A stretch of 64,000 nucleotides of DNA from Evernia prunastri (taxonomy: Eukaryota; Ascomycota; Lecanoromycetes; Lecanorales; Parmeliaceae): contig NKYR01000003.1 in assembly GCA_003184365.1 (NCBI GenBank), forward strand, positions 1 through 64,000, given 5' to 3'. Shown piece by piece: positions 41,142-52,063 of the stretch. The notes beneath the pieces were generated by a model. That model saw nothing but the letters and a program-made list of their open reading frames with translations, had not been told where the DNA came from and did not search any database. The position numbers and the translations under genes are program-made. Within the stretch, counting starts at the first letter, position 1; each line of letters begins with the position of its first letter.

Positions 41142-43034
41142 TCAAGTCAACGTTCCGCCCGCCGTCATTGGTGTAATAGGATGGACTTCTGTCAGTGGCC
41201 TTGTTGTTGTAACAGTTGGAGCTTGTGTATGGGTGGCACTTTGTGGCTTGGCAACTAGAGGTATAGTAGTAGCCTCTCGACAGCGTCCAAACCATCCGTG
41301 CTCAACGCAAGATGTCGTTAGTGCAGGCGTGGCCTTCGTTGGCATGCTTGTTGGTGATAGTGTCGTTGTTTCGAGACACCCTCCAAACCATCCATATTTC
41401 ACACAGGATGTCGTCGGCAATTCCGTTGTTGAGGTTGAGGTTGAGGTTGAGGTTGAGGCACTGGTCGAACCGGAAGTTGTGGTTTCGTCAAGGCATCCTG
41501 AAAATGTTAGCTGCTTGTCTCAATAAGCAGCAGAAAACCATTACTTACCCCACCATCCAGGTGTTTGACAGGTTGTAGTTCGTGTTGGAATGGCCGTCGA
41601 TGAGCTGCTGCTCGAAGAAGTGGTCACGTCCGACCCATTACTTTTAAAGTATTTCCAGTTGAAGCAGTCAACACACTCCTCATCTGGGATGCAAGGCGGC
41701 ACCTCATCGTATGCTTCAAGTACGTCATGGACTACGCTGCGAATCTTGTGATACCCAATACCAACACGCCATCCCTTATCCCCAACGGTGTCGTACCGGG
41801 AAACACAGCCAGTGTGGCATTCGGTTTGCATCGAGTAACCTCCCAATGTACATGCAGAGGTCGCTGCGTTGCAGCTGCCCATAAAAATAGGGTCAGCTGT
41901 ATGACCGAAATGAACAGCTCCCGTGTACTTTCTCGTTTGGGGAGCACCTGGATGAGCTCCTGGTGGCGACGTAAGCCCTAGTCTTGCTGCGGCAAGAGCT
42001 TCACCTGGAGCCTCAAAGGTTGTAGTTGGCAATCCAAACGTTAACCCTAGTAAAGCACTTGTTGAACCGCCGAGCGAGTGACCCGCAAGCCATATGTTCG
42101 AATTTGGGTACAGTTCTGTAACGTTACCATAGAGTTCAAGTGAGGCTGCGTAATACCGATTCTCCTCTTTCAAAGCCTTGACAACGCAAGTTTGGTTGCA
42201 TGTATAAGCCGCCGTCATACAATCGCAGACAGGATGCCAAAGATATTGACCACCCTGACCACAACAACAACCGAAAAAGAGATTATCATTCGCTTTGTCG
42301 TTTGTCGTTGTCTCGGCTCCATCGAAGACTGCTGGAGAGGTGCCTTTCAATGCTATTACGATGGTGGAATTATCCTTGTTTGCAAATATGTGACCTCGTA
42401 GACTATCTCCTTCCCATCCAAAACCCTGCGTACGGTTATATTTACCAGTTTCATCTTGCCATTCACCAGTCCCAGGTCCAATATTGTAGGCGTTCCATGA
42501 CATCTTCGCCAGGCTCACCACAGTTTCCTTGTCCGTAGTGTTGGGCCCAAAAATCTTATCCATGGTCCATGCGGACGCATCAAGCATAGGCGATGAGCCA
42601 GTAAGTCTCGCCTCTTGGTATAGCGACTGCATTGTTGGAACTCTGCGATCCGAGAGTCTCTGTATGGTGGTCTGGGTAGACCTTGCATGTAACGTTCCTA
42701 GCCGAGACTTTTCGCCAGTTGTATCTTCCGTAGCCCAGACAACATCTCCCGGCTTGATATCGAACCGCTGTTGCACGTGTTGATATTCATACAGACCATG
42801 CACGAACAGATGCCTTAGCGTGAAGTCTTGCTCTCCATTAGAGGGATTCAGAGGCGCCTGAGGGTCGTGGGCAGTAGCCAGAGGCAAGGAAACAGCAGGG
42901 AACTGGTTCCCCCCATTGAGCCAGCCATTCGCCCATGACGCTGCTGCTGTTGCTGGCAAAGTTGAGGAGGCGGCTAGCCATAAGAACAAGAGCTTCACAA
43001 TGACTCGACCAGCTGAATGACACTTCCAATCCAT
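41142..43034 (-). CDS. atg15: Atg15, vacuolar phospholipase for autophagic bodies
   Basis: 613-residue class-3 lipase that lyses autophagic and Cvt bodies in the vacuole (family knowledge). Minus-strand exons 43034-41549 and 41497-41142 with a 51-nt intron. An N-terminal hydrophobic signal anchor (VIVKLLFLWLAASSTLPATAA) is followed by a lumenal domain with DFTLRHLFVHGLYEYQHVQQRFDI, GFGWEGDSLRGHIFANKDNS, many paired Cys (FGCCCGQGG...CDCM), and IWLAGHSLGGSTSALLGLTFG, whose Ser near residue 320 is the nucleophile. TFEAPGEALAAARLGL and GHTADPIFMGSCN complete the lipase core. After the intron there are three Cys repeats of the type TTC-x4-GW[WF]G-x-C separated by Ser/Thr linkers; one linker is encoded by a GAGGTT microsatellite. 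An in-frame Met at 43055 would add seven residues. Confidence 0.93.
41426..41458. repeat. atg15: (GAGGTT)n coding microsatellite in atg15
   Basis: About five GAGGTT units on the plus strand; on the coding strand they read as alternating Ser-Thr in the linker after the first Cys repeat, so unit number changes linker length in frame. Confidence 0.88.
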
Positions 43035-43529
43035 GGTAGGCCATCGAATCTCCATATTTGAGCGTTATGGTAATTTACCAAAGAGCTGTGAGACTCTTTG
43101 AGAAGAGGGTTAGGCACCAGTCGCGGTGGTAAGGTAATGTTTGGTGATGATCAGCTGCGGGCTCCCCTCGGGGTACATATCGAAAACGGAGCGGCGATAG
43201 TGAATCGCCGACGCGGCTTGGCGTTCTAGAGTGCATTGCATGATTCGATCTTACCTCGTTCATTTGCCATTTGTTCTCTATTACGGAGTAGTGAAAGTTT
43301 TGCGAGCGTCCAAAATTGCGGTTGATTTTTGGGCGGCTGTACGATATAAGTCCAGATATGAAGGACTGAGCTCGACATCATCCATATCTTTGGGAGAACG
43401 CTCCATTTTTTAGTACGTAGTGAGTATCAGTTTCTCAAGGTAGGTCAAGTGATAGCCCATATCCTTGCCGAGTATGGCTTCAAGAGACAATGCTGTGCTT
43501 GCTGACTCCTCCTAGGCAGCTTCACTCCG
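43035..43529. promoter_or_regulatory. Divergent promoter region (atg15 / VPS9 gene)
   Basis: 495 bases between two divergent start codons. TAAGGTA is present at 43130-43136. No confident core element; a regulatory role is inferred from position. Confidence 0.4.
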
Positions 43530-46278
43530 ATGTCTTACACTCCGGTAGTAGGGGCCAACGGCTCAAGTCGGCCGCAGACTCCCCACATGTCGAATTCCTT
43601 CTCCCGCCTCATCTCTTCTCCGTCCAGTCCTCTTGCTCGAAGCCGGGCGGGTACCCTTCAGACGGTTTCCGTTGCCGGCAATCTGGGCTCGGAAATGACC
43701 ACCTCGTCGTGGGATGAAAACAGTAGGGGAAGGCAGGAAGATATCTTTGAGAAAAGCAGTCTGATAAGCGGTGCGGAGGGAACTGTCAGAGACGTCAGTG
43801 AGATGGAATCTCCTCAAGATGTTCCTGAGGGATTTGATGATCTCCCAATCGAGCTTGTTAGCTTGATAGATAGGTAACGGAACATTGAACCTCGTTCGGA
43901 AAGTTATTTCATGCACACTGACCTTTCTTACGCTAGGTTCATCGACTCGTTAAGTGCGAAGGTACATAATACACCGCCATCAATTGAAAAGTTGTCCGAA
44001 ATTTTCCAAGGATTTTACGCAAAATCAGAATCCCACATTGCCATACATATAAATGCCCTGTCAACCAAGCAGTCCACTTCATCAATAGCATCCAAAGCAT
44101 CTAGCATGGCCAAGGATGCCAAACGGCTGCGAGCGTCATCCTCTGGAGACACGTTGGGCTCACTGAGTGGTGCAGCTCCTGAACAACAGATGCTTACGCC
44201 ACACGAGATTTCGGAACGCAGGAAAGCAAGGCGCTTGCTAGGTAGGAAAGGAGCAGCATTAGAGGAAGCCGTTGAGAGAAGAGTTTGTCAACGTGTCTAC
44301 AATCGTATATGGCGCCATAGGGCAACCCTGGATGAGGTTAGAGATGAAAAGCTTCGATCTAGAACGGCGGCGCTGGCACTGGTCGGCATAGGATTGCAGG
44401 ATTTGGGGATCAACTTTGACCAGCATCCGTTAGAATCGGACGATCCTCAAATTGAGGACTGGATCTCGAAGGCTAGGGATGGTCTACTAAGAATGAATGA
44501 CGCAAAGTACCCTTTGGGCAAGTTGCAGCAGCTAGCTGCTGCACACAAAAATATTGTTGATTTGCTCACAGCGTTACATCAGTCCTCTTCTTCGGCAGAC
44601 GAAATCCTACCAACACTGATCTACACTCTCATTACGACTCCACCGGAAGGGATTAATGTCATCAGTAATTTACATTTTATTCAGAGGTTCCGAGCAGCTA
44701 GCAAACTTGATGGGGAGTGAGTTGTCTTCTTCCACTCAGTATTCCCGCTTCGATCATATTTTGGTAGCCAGAGACCTTCCCCGTCTCCCGACTCCAGAAA
44801 TTGTCCCATAAGAGAGCTACTAACCGTGAAATCACTCAGAGCAGCATACTGTCTGGTCAATCTGGAAGCGGCAATTACCTTTCTTGAGACGGTCGATCTT
44901 GCGAGTCTACGTTCTGATGAACCACTATCAGGGCCTTCGAAATCAGAAAGCCGACCAACGACACCTCACACGGAACCTCGACCTCAATGGATCTCCCACA
45001 CATCAAAAACACCTCCAGCGTCTCCGGCATCTGCCTCGGCATCTGCAATGTCAGACCAGCAAGCCAGCCCTCACCTTTTAGAATCGCCGAGCATTACCAA
45101 ACCTACGCTGCCCACAAACCCATCTCATCAACGAACACTGAGTAACTTGTTCCAGCCGCCCGCCAGCGCACTTGGAGCCGCTAGTGATGTTGTACGTACA
45201 ACTGCTGACCAAGGGTTCAAGACCATTGGTAATACGCTCGACAACAGCTTCAAGCGTAAGCACCATTTAGTAGTTATTTTCCGCCTTTGGCATCTTTGCT
45301 CCGACCAGGACACTTATGGGGAACAAGAGAGTACTCGTTGCTTCTTTAATATGTCTTCAGATAATTCTGCCGCGAAAGAGAAACGCTGACTGCGCAACGG
45401 TGTAGTACTATTCGGCCGTCTTAAAGAGCATAAAATGGCCGGCGACGGTGACGATACAGGTGGCATGATTATAGTTCCAAGGACTCTCGAGTACGTATCT
45501 TCGGAGTCCATGTTGTTCCTCTTTGAGCGAATGTTGAATTTTCGGACACATCATGGGAGGTTTTCCTCACGAAACATGTTTCAAGGCTTATTTTACCCCC
45601 TCATAGAAGCAATACTGACGCGGAAATTTTTCTAGTGACGCTCGAAGGCTTGTTGAGCCACCCAATGAAGAGGATGATGATGAAGATATTAGCCTTCCTT
45701 CAACCGACCTTTTAGATGCTCAAGTCGACGACCAAGCGGGAAATAAGAATAAATCAACTGACAGCTTACTTAATGCAATCGTCGGCCGCAAGCAGTCTCG
45801 TGACAGGAGCGTCGACAGTGTTCAAAGCTCAGGTAGTGGGAAAAGAGTAGCTTTTGCGGCCGAGAACAACATCTCGTTGGCTAAAAATGGATCACCTACC
45901 TCTGTTCCGTCTGGGTTGAACGAGCCACAGCACCCTGGCAATGTGGCAGTTGAGTCAATGCGGAGTCTCGGGAACACGCTTAATCCTCTCAAAGGGTTTG
46001 GGAGTATAAGTGTCATGCGAGGATTTGGCCGAAACACCTCTGGTACACCTACACCGACACTCGCTACCGCTGGAAAGCCGAGCCAAGAGCTCCAGCAGGC
46101 TCCCCCTACCAAAAGTGACGCAATAAATGCTCAAAAGTTGTCCATCAAAGCTTTACCACCGATCCAGAGATTCCTTGATATCGCAGGTGCGGAGGACTTA
46201 AAGGTTGGTGAGGTGGCAGAGCTATTGAAAGATTACAAACGTCTAGCTGGCGCATTGAAGAATATGGGGGCGTTCTGA
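43530..46278 (+). CDS. VPS9-domain Rab guanine-nucleotide exchange factor
   Basis: 755-residue protein from five exons: 43530-43873, 43937-44716, 44840-45255, 45406-45490 and 45636-46278. Introns are 63, 123, 150, 150 and 145 nt class sized; the second ends with a canonical CTACTAAC branch region. Residues about 290-400 form a VPS9 domain, the catalytic module that loads GTP on Rab5/Vps21-type GTPases at endosomes: KYPLGKLQQLAAAHKNIVDLL, DEILPTLIYTLITTPPEGIN, LHFIQRFRAASKLDGEAAYC and LVNLEAAITFLETVDL. Invariant features include D in ADEILP, the P of TPPEG and the Y of AAYCL. The N-terminal ~115 residues and most of the C-terminal half are Ser/Pro-rich and probably disordered; a conserved helix closes the protein (VGEVAELLKDYKRLAGALK). 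Closest general type is the yeast Muk1/Vps9 group; which Rab is its partner is not visible. Confidence 0.9.
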
Positions 46279-47115
46279 TCAGGCGTGAGGATGAAGTCTG
46301 GGATAGAACACGTTACTATAAGGAGAAATTTGCATTTCAAGATACCCTTTTGCGAGGCTGCCGACTGCCTTTCCACCGAGGTCTCATTGTTCTTTGGGTA
46401 ATGCGTCTTCTTTAAGACTTGCGCACAATTTTATGGTACTGAACAGAAGGGTTCTCTAGGAGTAGTTCATGACATTGGTCAAGGCAATGAGCCTGGACCT
46501 CATTTGGAAGCTGCGCTCTCTGTTCATGATTGTTGCTATATTCTCTTACAAACAATTGTTCCGTCTTCACTATATCCCCTGTTGTGAACCTCAACCGCCC
46601 AGCAAAGCTTTGGTGGAGTTTGTGCATGCCGACGAAGGTGTAAGATCGGCTGACAACAATCATGACGCCCTGATGATACATGTGGATGATGATACTAACG
46701 ACCTATAGCGGCTTCCATTGCTTCGTTTCAATCCACTATCCGTAGTCACTGATGAGATATGGATGAGCTTCGGAAAGAACATTACTCCTCTTCTGGCTTT
46801 CTTCTCGGCTCCAGAGGACCTGCTTGTGGAAGGAGACACTTCCCTGTCTGTCCTTCCGAGGACTAAGGCTTTCGCAAGATTTTGTGTCTGATCAGAGGAG
46901 TTTTCTCTAATGACAAGATTGACGCATGCGGAGAAAGTTATGCTTGACTGGAGAAACTTAACCTCTTTAACAGCCCAAGACGCAGAAGAGCAAACAGGAC
47001 AGCTGTTTCACCCTTGAACATTGAAGGTGGTTTGGAGACATGCCGATAATTGGACGATTCAAGGGAAGAGGTGATTGCTGTTGCTAACAGGTACTGTCCA
47101 ACTTGTACCCCAGGC
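46279..47115. other. Convergent 3' spacer
   Basis: 837 bases between the VPS9-gene stop and the kinase stop. Short frames (46412-46708 on both strands) have no recognisable product. Confidence 0.5.
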
Positions 47116-48610
47116 CTATATCAGCTTCAACGCAAATCCACCACCAACCTCTTCCGTGTCCCTATTCGCAAAAATGCCACTGAAGTCCACCGCTTCTCCC
47201 GCAATCTTGGGCGCATCCCCTCTTTTCGGCGCACTTGGACTCGCTAACCTCCTCCTCTTCTCTTGACCCGCCTTTGAGGGAAACGTGGGAAACATCGCTG
47301 TGCTCTTGGGCTTAGGATCTTCGCCAAAATAAGGATGAGCGAGGACTTCGCTTGCCGTGGGTCTCTGTGCAGGGTTCAGGCTGAGGAGAGATGTGAGCAG
47401 AGCGGTCCCAGCGGTAGTCAGGAGGGGAAACTTGGCTCGAAGAACGTTCCCAGCCGTTTGGGAGGTGCTTGGGAGACGCAGTGAGCGGGCGTTGGGCAGA
47501 CGTTTGAAGCCAGGCCAGGTGGCTTCGGTGGGAATGCCACAGAGTTCGAAAATCTGTAGAGTGGTTCAGCACCAACAGGTCAAGATCTCAAAAGAACAGT
47601 ACCTTGGAGAGCTGATCGACTTCGTTTTTGCCTTGCAGCAGAGGATTCTTCGTCAAAAGCTCGCCGAATATGCAACCGACGCTCCACAAATCGATCTCTG
47701 CTCCGTATTTCTCTGCACCTAGCAGTAGCTCTGGAGCGCGGTACCACAGTGTAACCACGAGCTGCGTGAGCTTAGGTGGTGGATCACCATAATATCTTGC
47801 CATGCCAAAATCTGCAACCTTCATCTGACCCCTATTGTTCATGAGTAGATTCGAGGTCTTTAAGTCCCGATGTAAGATCCAATTGCGATGCAGGTAGTCA
47901 ACGGCCGAAGTGAGTTGTAGGAGTAGCGTCTTGATCTCGGAAGGCGAGAACGCATCGAGCATGTCTTCTTGCAGTGTCTTGAGGTCGTGCTCGAGGAAGT
48001 CCATGACCAGGAAAACACTGGTCTTGAAGATCAGTTTTCAGGAAACCAGAACGATGCATTCGACACAGGCCACTCACTCGTCCAATTTGTCCCCCATGAC
48101 GACCTCCCGTAAGGCAACGATGTTCGCATGCCTCGATGCCATCAGTGTTTGTATCTCTCGTAGGCCGGTGACGGGAAAGCCGTCATTGGCATTGTCCATC
48201 TTGAGCTTTTTCAAAGCAACGATCTCTCCAGTAGCTGTCTCTCTGGCCCGCGATACCCAGCCATAGGAGCCCTCTTCGATATGGTTCAGCTTCTCGAAAT
48301 TATCAACATGCCTGCAGGGACCCCATTCTGGCGCAGGGAAGCGCAACAGCTTCGCTGACGGCAGCTCTTTCAAGGACGTATCAGTCTCCGGGGAAAGTCT
48401 TCTTCTCTTGGATGGCCGTTCAGATTCTCCATTTACAGCTTCATGGTCGCGGGCAGCATTCTCATTGGCGTCCCCCACTTCTTGAACTTCAAGTTTCCGC
48501 TGCTTCTCTGCTTTTGCCCTTTTCTTTGATTCTCTTTCACGCTTCCGCTGAGCTTCCAATGCTGCGTCTTCCTCATTATCGGCCCATCGCGACTTGCCCT
48601 GGCTCGCCAT
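47116..48610 (-). CDS. CDK11/PITSLRE-like cyclin-dependent kinase
   Basis: 461-residue Ser/Thr kinase. Minus-strand exons 48610-48078, 48017-47603 and 47553-47116; introns of 60 and 49 nt. The N-terminal 100 residues are charged ([26 protein letters not shown]) with nuclear-localisation potential. The kinase domain has the Gly loop [11 protein letters not shown], the ATP-binding Lys134 in VALKK, the cyclin-helix element PVTGLRE (146-152), the catalytic loop HRDLKTSN (Asp229), DFGMAR, and [23 protein letters not shown] corresponds to PITSLRE of CDK11 and, with FLEHDLKTL, separates it from CDK1 (PSTAIRE) and CDK7/9. CDK11 kinases pair with L-type cyclins and act in transcription and splicing. 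The C-terminal ~80 residues are a Lys-rich extension ending GGGFALKLI. It shares a 118-base divergent promoter with NDUFAF7. Confidence 0.92.
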
Positions 48611-48728
48611 GACTGAGACGGGAGTAGCGCGTCACCGATCGTTGGTGGAGATCGAAACTTAGGAAGTGACCGTGAAAATTCTCATGACCCCACTCCCATG
48701 TAAATCCTATGACCAACATATTCTGGTC
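48611..48728. promoter_or_regulatory. Short bidirectional promoter (CDK11-like / NDUFAF7)
   Basis: Only 118 bases separate the kinase start (-) from the chosen NDUFAF7 start (+). Both promoters must lie here or overlap the 5' ends. No TATA box lies within it; a TATATAAAG at about 48802-48810 falls inside the NDUFAF7 first exon. Confidence 0.45.
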
Positions 48729-50416
48729 ATGATCGCTAGGGTGGGTGCAAAGATCATTGCGAGCTCGAGACCACTGGCGAAAGCATGGTCGGGTTCGAAA
48801 CTATATAAAGGAGTTCGATGGACATCAGCGCCAGCTCGGCAATGGTCGACACCTCTGGCCAAAACCATTGCTGAAGCAATTGCTGTAAGCTCATTGCAGG
48901 ATTCGCATATGAACGCACTCTGATCATGACCAGACTACAGGTCCAATTTCTATCGCGGCCTATATGCGCCAATGCCTCACATCCCCTAACGGCGGCTACT
49001 ACACTTCACGAACTCAGGGCAAAGATCAATTTGGCCAGAAAGGCGACTTCATTACTTCACCCGAGATATCTCAAATCTTTGGAGAACTACTGGGTATATG
49101 GCTTGTAGCAGAATGGATGGCTCAAGGTAGGGTCAGCAATGGCGTCGAGGTCATCGAGGTTGGACCGGGAAGAGGAACGCTGATGGATGATATGCTACGG
49201 GTACGGTACGATACTCAACTCGGAGACTATGAGATCCCAGTTTAACCACGGAGCAGACTCTCGGCAACTTCAAACCCCTAGTATCTAGCATTGAATCAGT
49301 TTATCTTGTGGAAGCCAGTCCAGCATTGCGCGATACCCAAAAGCAATTGCTCTGCGGAGATGCCGCCCTCGAGGAAACCGATATTGGCTTCCGAAGTACG
49401 AGCAAGTACTCAGGGATCCCCGTGACATGGTGTGAGGACATTCGATTTGTACCCAATGGTAGATCTTGTCTTATCGTCCCCCAAAAGCTCACAGCTCGAT
49501 TGACCTGCCCACAGATCCAAGCAAGACCCCCTTCATCTTCGCCCACGAATTCTTTGACGCGCTTCCAATCCACGCCTTCCAATCCGTCGCCCCAATTCCG
49601 AGCACAACATCCCAGATCCTCACTACTCCTACGGGGTCCCTGCCCCTTACCAAATCGACCTCCCAGTCCAAGACGGCCCAATGGCGAGAACTCGTCGTCA
49701 CGGCCGCACCACCTGCATTGAACACGGCCACAATCACAACCACTTCGACTTCCACCCCCAAATCTCAAATCGATTTCCAGCTCTCCCTCGCGAAAGCCTC
49801 GACCCCACCGTCACTCCTATTTCCCACCCTTTCCCAGCGCTACAAATCGCTCCTATCAACCCCCGGTTCCGTGATCGAAATATCCCCTGAATCGCATTCT
49901 TATGCTGCAGATTTCGCTGGTCGTATCGGTGGCTCTGCTCCCAGACCTAGGTCCAATTCCACGTCCAGTACGACAGCAAAAACCCACCCATCTGGCGCAG
50001 CCTTAATTCTCGATTACGGCCCCGCAGACACGATCCCTACAAATACGCTGCGCGGCATTCGTGCGCACCAGGCCGTATCTCCTCTTGCCGATCCCGGCCT
50101 CGTTGACATCTCTGCCAATGTCGATTTCACGGCATTGGCCGAGGCAGCACTGGCAGCTAGTCCAGGAGTCGAGGTGCATGGACCCGTGGAGCAGGGAGGT
50201 TGGCTACAAAGTATGGGGATTCGAGAGAGAGCAGAGATCATTTGCAAGGGTCTAGGGGAAGACGAAGAAGGAAAGCAAAGGGTCAGAAGAGCTATCGAGC
50301 GATTGGTGGAGAGAGGTGGTGGCGCCATGGGGAAGATATATAAGGTCTTGGTGATAGTGCCGGAACGGGGTGGGAGAAAACCCGTTGGATTTGGTGGAGG
50401 TGTGGAATCAGTTTGA
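48729..50416 (+). CDS. NDUFAF7: NDUFAF7/MidA-type mitochondrial protein arginine methyltransferase
   Basis: 508-residue SAM-dependent methyltransferase that dimethylates an arginine of the NDUFS2 subunit during complex I assembly (function known for the human protein). Exons 48729-48884, 48934-49200, 49257-49458 and 49515-50416; introns of 49, 56 and 56 nt. The N terminus (MIARVGAKIIASSRPLAKAW) is a typical mitochondrial presequence. Conserved blocks: TTGPISIAAYMRQCLTSPNGGYY, GDFITSPEISQIFGELLGIW, SAM motif I VIEVGPGRGTLMDDMLR (about 125-141), FIFAHEFFDALPIHAF, ALILDYGP, TLRGIRAHQAVSPLADPGL and DISANVDFTALAEAA. A Ser/Thr-rich insert (TATITTTSTSTPKSQ) interrupts the middle. Upstream in-frame starts (for example 48684) are possible but are less presequence-like. 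A complex I assembly factor implies the fungus has a complex I. Confidence 0.92.
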
Positions 50417-51700
50417 GCCTTTGAGGGGTTGAAAACAAAGCCAAACGAGCAACCACAAGTCTTATTTTATCGGCAGCTATCCGCTCTTGTGGCTTCGGTC
50501 ACCATACACGCGTGTATATTTTAGCCGTGGCGGAACATCCATACTTAGATAGATTAATGGGCTCTCTGAATTTACCATCTGAGAAGCCGAGCCAGACTTC
50601 CGACTTGTGCTTTGGGCTTGAGTGACTTTCCACAATCTCTTACGGTGTTGCACAAACCTGTGTGGGCTTCTGTTCTTGGGGCCTGCGTAACATCCAAGGC
50701 CATTGAAGGGGCAGACCATGCAGGCCGTTGATTTCCTCCGTTGAAAGCTCTTTGGGAGTAGAAAGCATTGAGAGCACGGAAGGGTCGATTCGCCAAACGA
50801 AATTCCTCTACCTTAATTTGAACGCAACCCAAATTGTGGGGGATCTCTTGACCGCCGTTCTGGCAGAAGAGGCAGGTTTGGGGTGTACATTTCACGCATA
50901 TGCACTGCAATGCGGTGTAACAGCTTTTGCGGAAATAACAGTTGATGCACGTGCTCTCCGCTCTATCGGCGGTCTCCGAGGGTTGTACTGATACGTATAG
51001 CTGCAAGCCTGCAATTGACATGCTAGGTACCGAAGTGAACAATCGGGTGTTTCGCATGAACAATGCCCAGACTTGGATTCGATTTGCTCCCTCAAAGTCG
51101 CATGAGTGTAAGGGAGAGAAGCGGTGGAAGATGAAAGGCTTTGCCCGCAGGGGCTCCAACCTAGCGTATGAGTTGAACACAACGAGGTTAAAGTAGGTAG
51201 CAATTGCCCACCGCAGTAAGGATATCGATCGATTTCGAGTAGGACTGCCTTTCCAAGGCAAGTCTTGAAGACTTTAGAGCACCTTATAATTTAAGAGGCT
51301 GAGCTGAGCCAGGGGCAGTGCCGAGGCCAGAAAAGGAAAGCTTCGAGAAGGCATGGATAAGATAAGGTAGGGATGGATGGACACGTGGAGCTGACTGTAC
51401 TCCATATAATAGTAGTGTGAGTGTGAATAGTGAATAGTGAATAATGATAAGCTGGAGAGGCCGAGATGCATAATTTAGAGTCAAATGCGAAACCTGCTGA
51501 GAAGTGAGAACTTTGCAGAATTGGGGAAAAGGTACTCTGATAATGTATTATTATTATTATTATTTTATTAACTATCATTGGTGATATTTCATTTATTTAA
51601 TACCCTTGGTAATTATTATCTTGTTGATTCAAAAGCAATCGGTTGCGGGGGAACATCTTCCTTGCAGCCTTGCAGCCTTGCAGCCTTGCTGCCCGCCTTT
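50417..51700. other. Intergenic, 3' flank of NDUFAF7 and ATT-rich spacer
   Basis: Contains the doubtful Cys-rich frame listed next. From about 51270 to 51620 it is low-complexity, including GTGAGTGTGAATAGTGAATAG near 51415-51440 and an ATT/TTA repeat near 51545-51565. TAAGGTA occurs at 51363-51369 and its reverse complement at 50809-50815. Confidence 0.45.
50572..51261 (-). CDS. Doubtful Cys-rich ORF, function unknown
   Basis: An uninterrupted 229-codon minus-strand frame. Its middle holds eight Cys in about 35 residues (spacing C-x2-C-x5-C-x5-C-x-C-x2-C-x4-C-x2-C), which could be a metal-binding or disulfide cluster, but the flanking sequence has no compositional bias of a coding region that I can judge. 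It has no signal peptide, and its start codon context is not convincing. A Met about 78 residues in would give a shorter protein that begins just before the cluster. It overlaps plus-strand frames of similar quality (50728-50991). It may be chance. Confidence 0.2.
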   Translation of the reverse strand: MPWKGSPTRNRSISLLRWAIATYFNLVVFNSYARLEPLRAKPFIFHRFSPLHSCDFEGANRIQVWALFMRNTRLFTSVPSMSIAGLQLYVSVQPSETADRAESTCINCYFRKSCYTALQCICVKCTPQTCLFCQNGGQEIPHNLGCVQIKVEEFRLANRPFRALNAFYSQRAFNGGNQRPAWSAPSMALDVTQAPRTEAHTGLCNTVRDCGKSLKPKAQVGSLARLLRW

Positions 51701-51737
51701 TGGAAAGATGGGTAAGCAGAATTTTACCCAAGTCTCA

Positions 51738-51803
51738 GCCAGTCTCGGTCTTTTTCGCGATCAAAGTATCTAAGGTAATTAACGGTCAACCCCCTTTCCT
51801 TTT

Positions 51804-51838
<35 letters not shown>

Positions 51839-51895
51839 GTATTTCTGTATTTCGAATGATAACGAAGGAAGGGGTGTGTACTGGGAGTCACAAAG
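51738..51895. repeat. Copy 1 of a gap-flanking duplication (158 bp)
   Basis: Begins GCCAGTCTCGGTC and ends GGGAGTCACAAAG directly against the N run. Apart from one extra TTTC unit it is identical to the segment on the other side of the gap. Confidence 0.95.
51799..51838. repeat. (CTTT)n microsatellite, copy 1
   Basis: About nine CTTT units inside copy 1 of the gap-flanking duplication; the second copy at about 51971-52006 has one unit fewer. Confidence 0.88.
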
Positions 51896-51909
51896 NNNNN
51901 NNNNNNNNN
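51896..51909. other. Assembly gap (14 N)
   Basis: Fourteen undetermined bases between two near-identical segments, so the gap most likely marks an unmerged overlap of contig ends, not missing sequence. Confidence 0.98.
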
Positions 51910-51975
51910 GCCAGTCTCGGTCTTTTTCGCGATCAAAGTATCTAAGGTAATTAACGGTCAACCCCCTTTCCTTTT

Positions 51976-52006
<31 letters not shown>

Positions 52007-52063
52007 GTATTTCTGTATTTCGAATGATAACGAAGGAAGGGGTGTGTACTGGGAGTCACAAAG
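51910..52063. repeat. Copy 2 of a gap-flanking duplication (154 bp)
   Basis: Same start and end sequence as copy 1; four bases shorter because of one missing TTTC unit. Confidence 0.95.

Noticed and set aside
48802..48810. TATATAAAG as TATA box of NDUFAF7
   Set aside because: It lies inside the first coding exon; starting downstream would lose the frame of the presequence, and the next ATG (48818) is out of frame.
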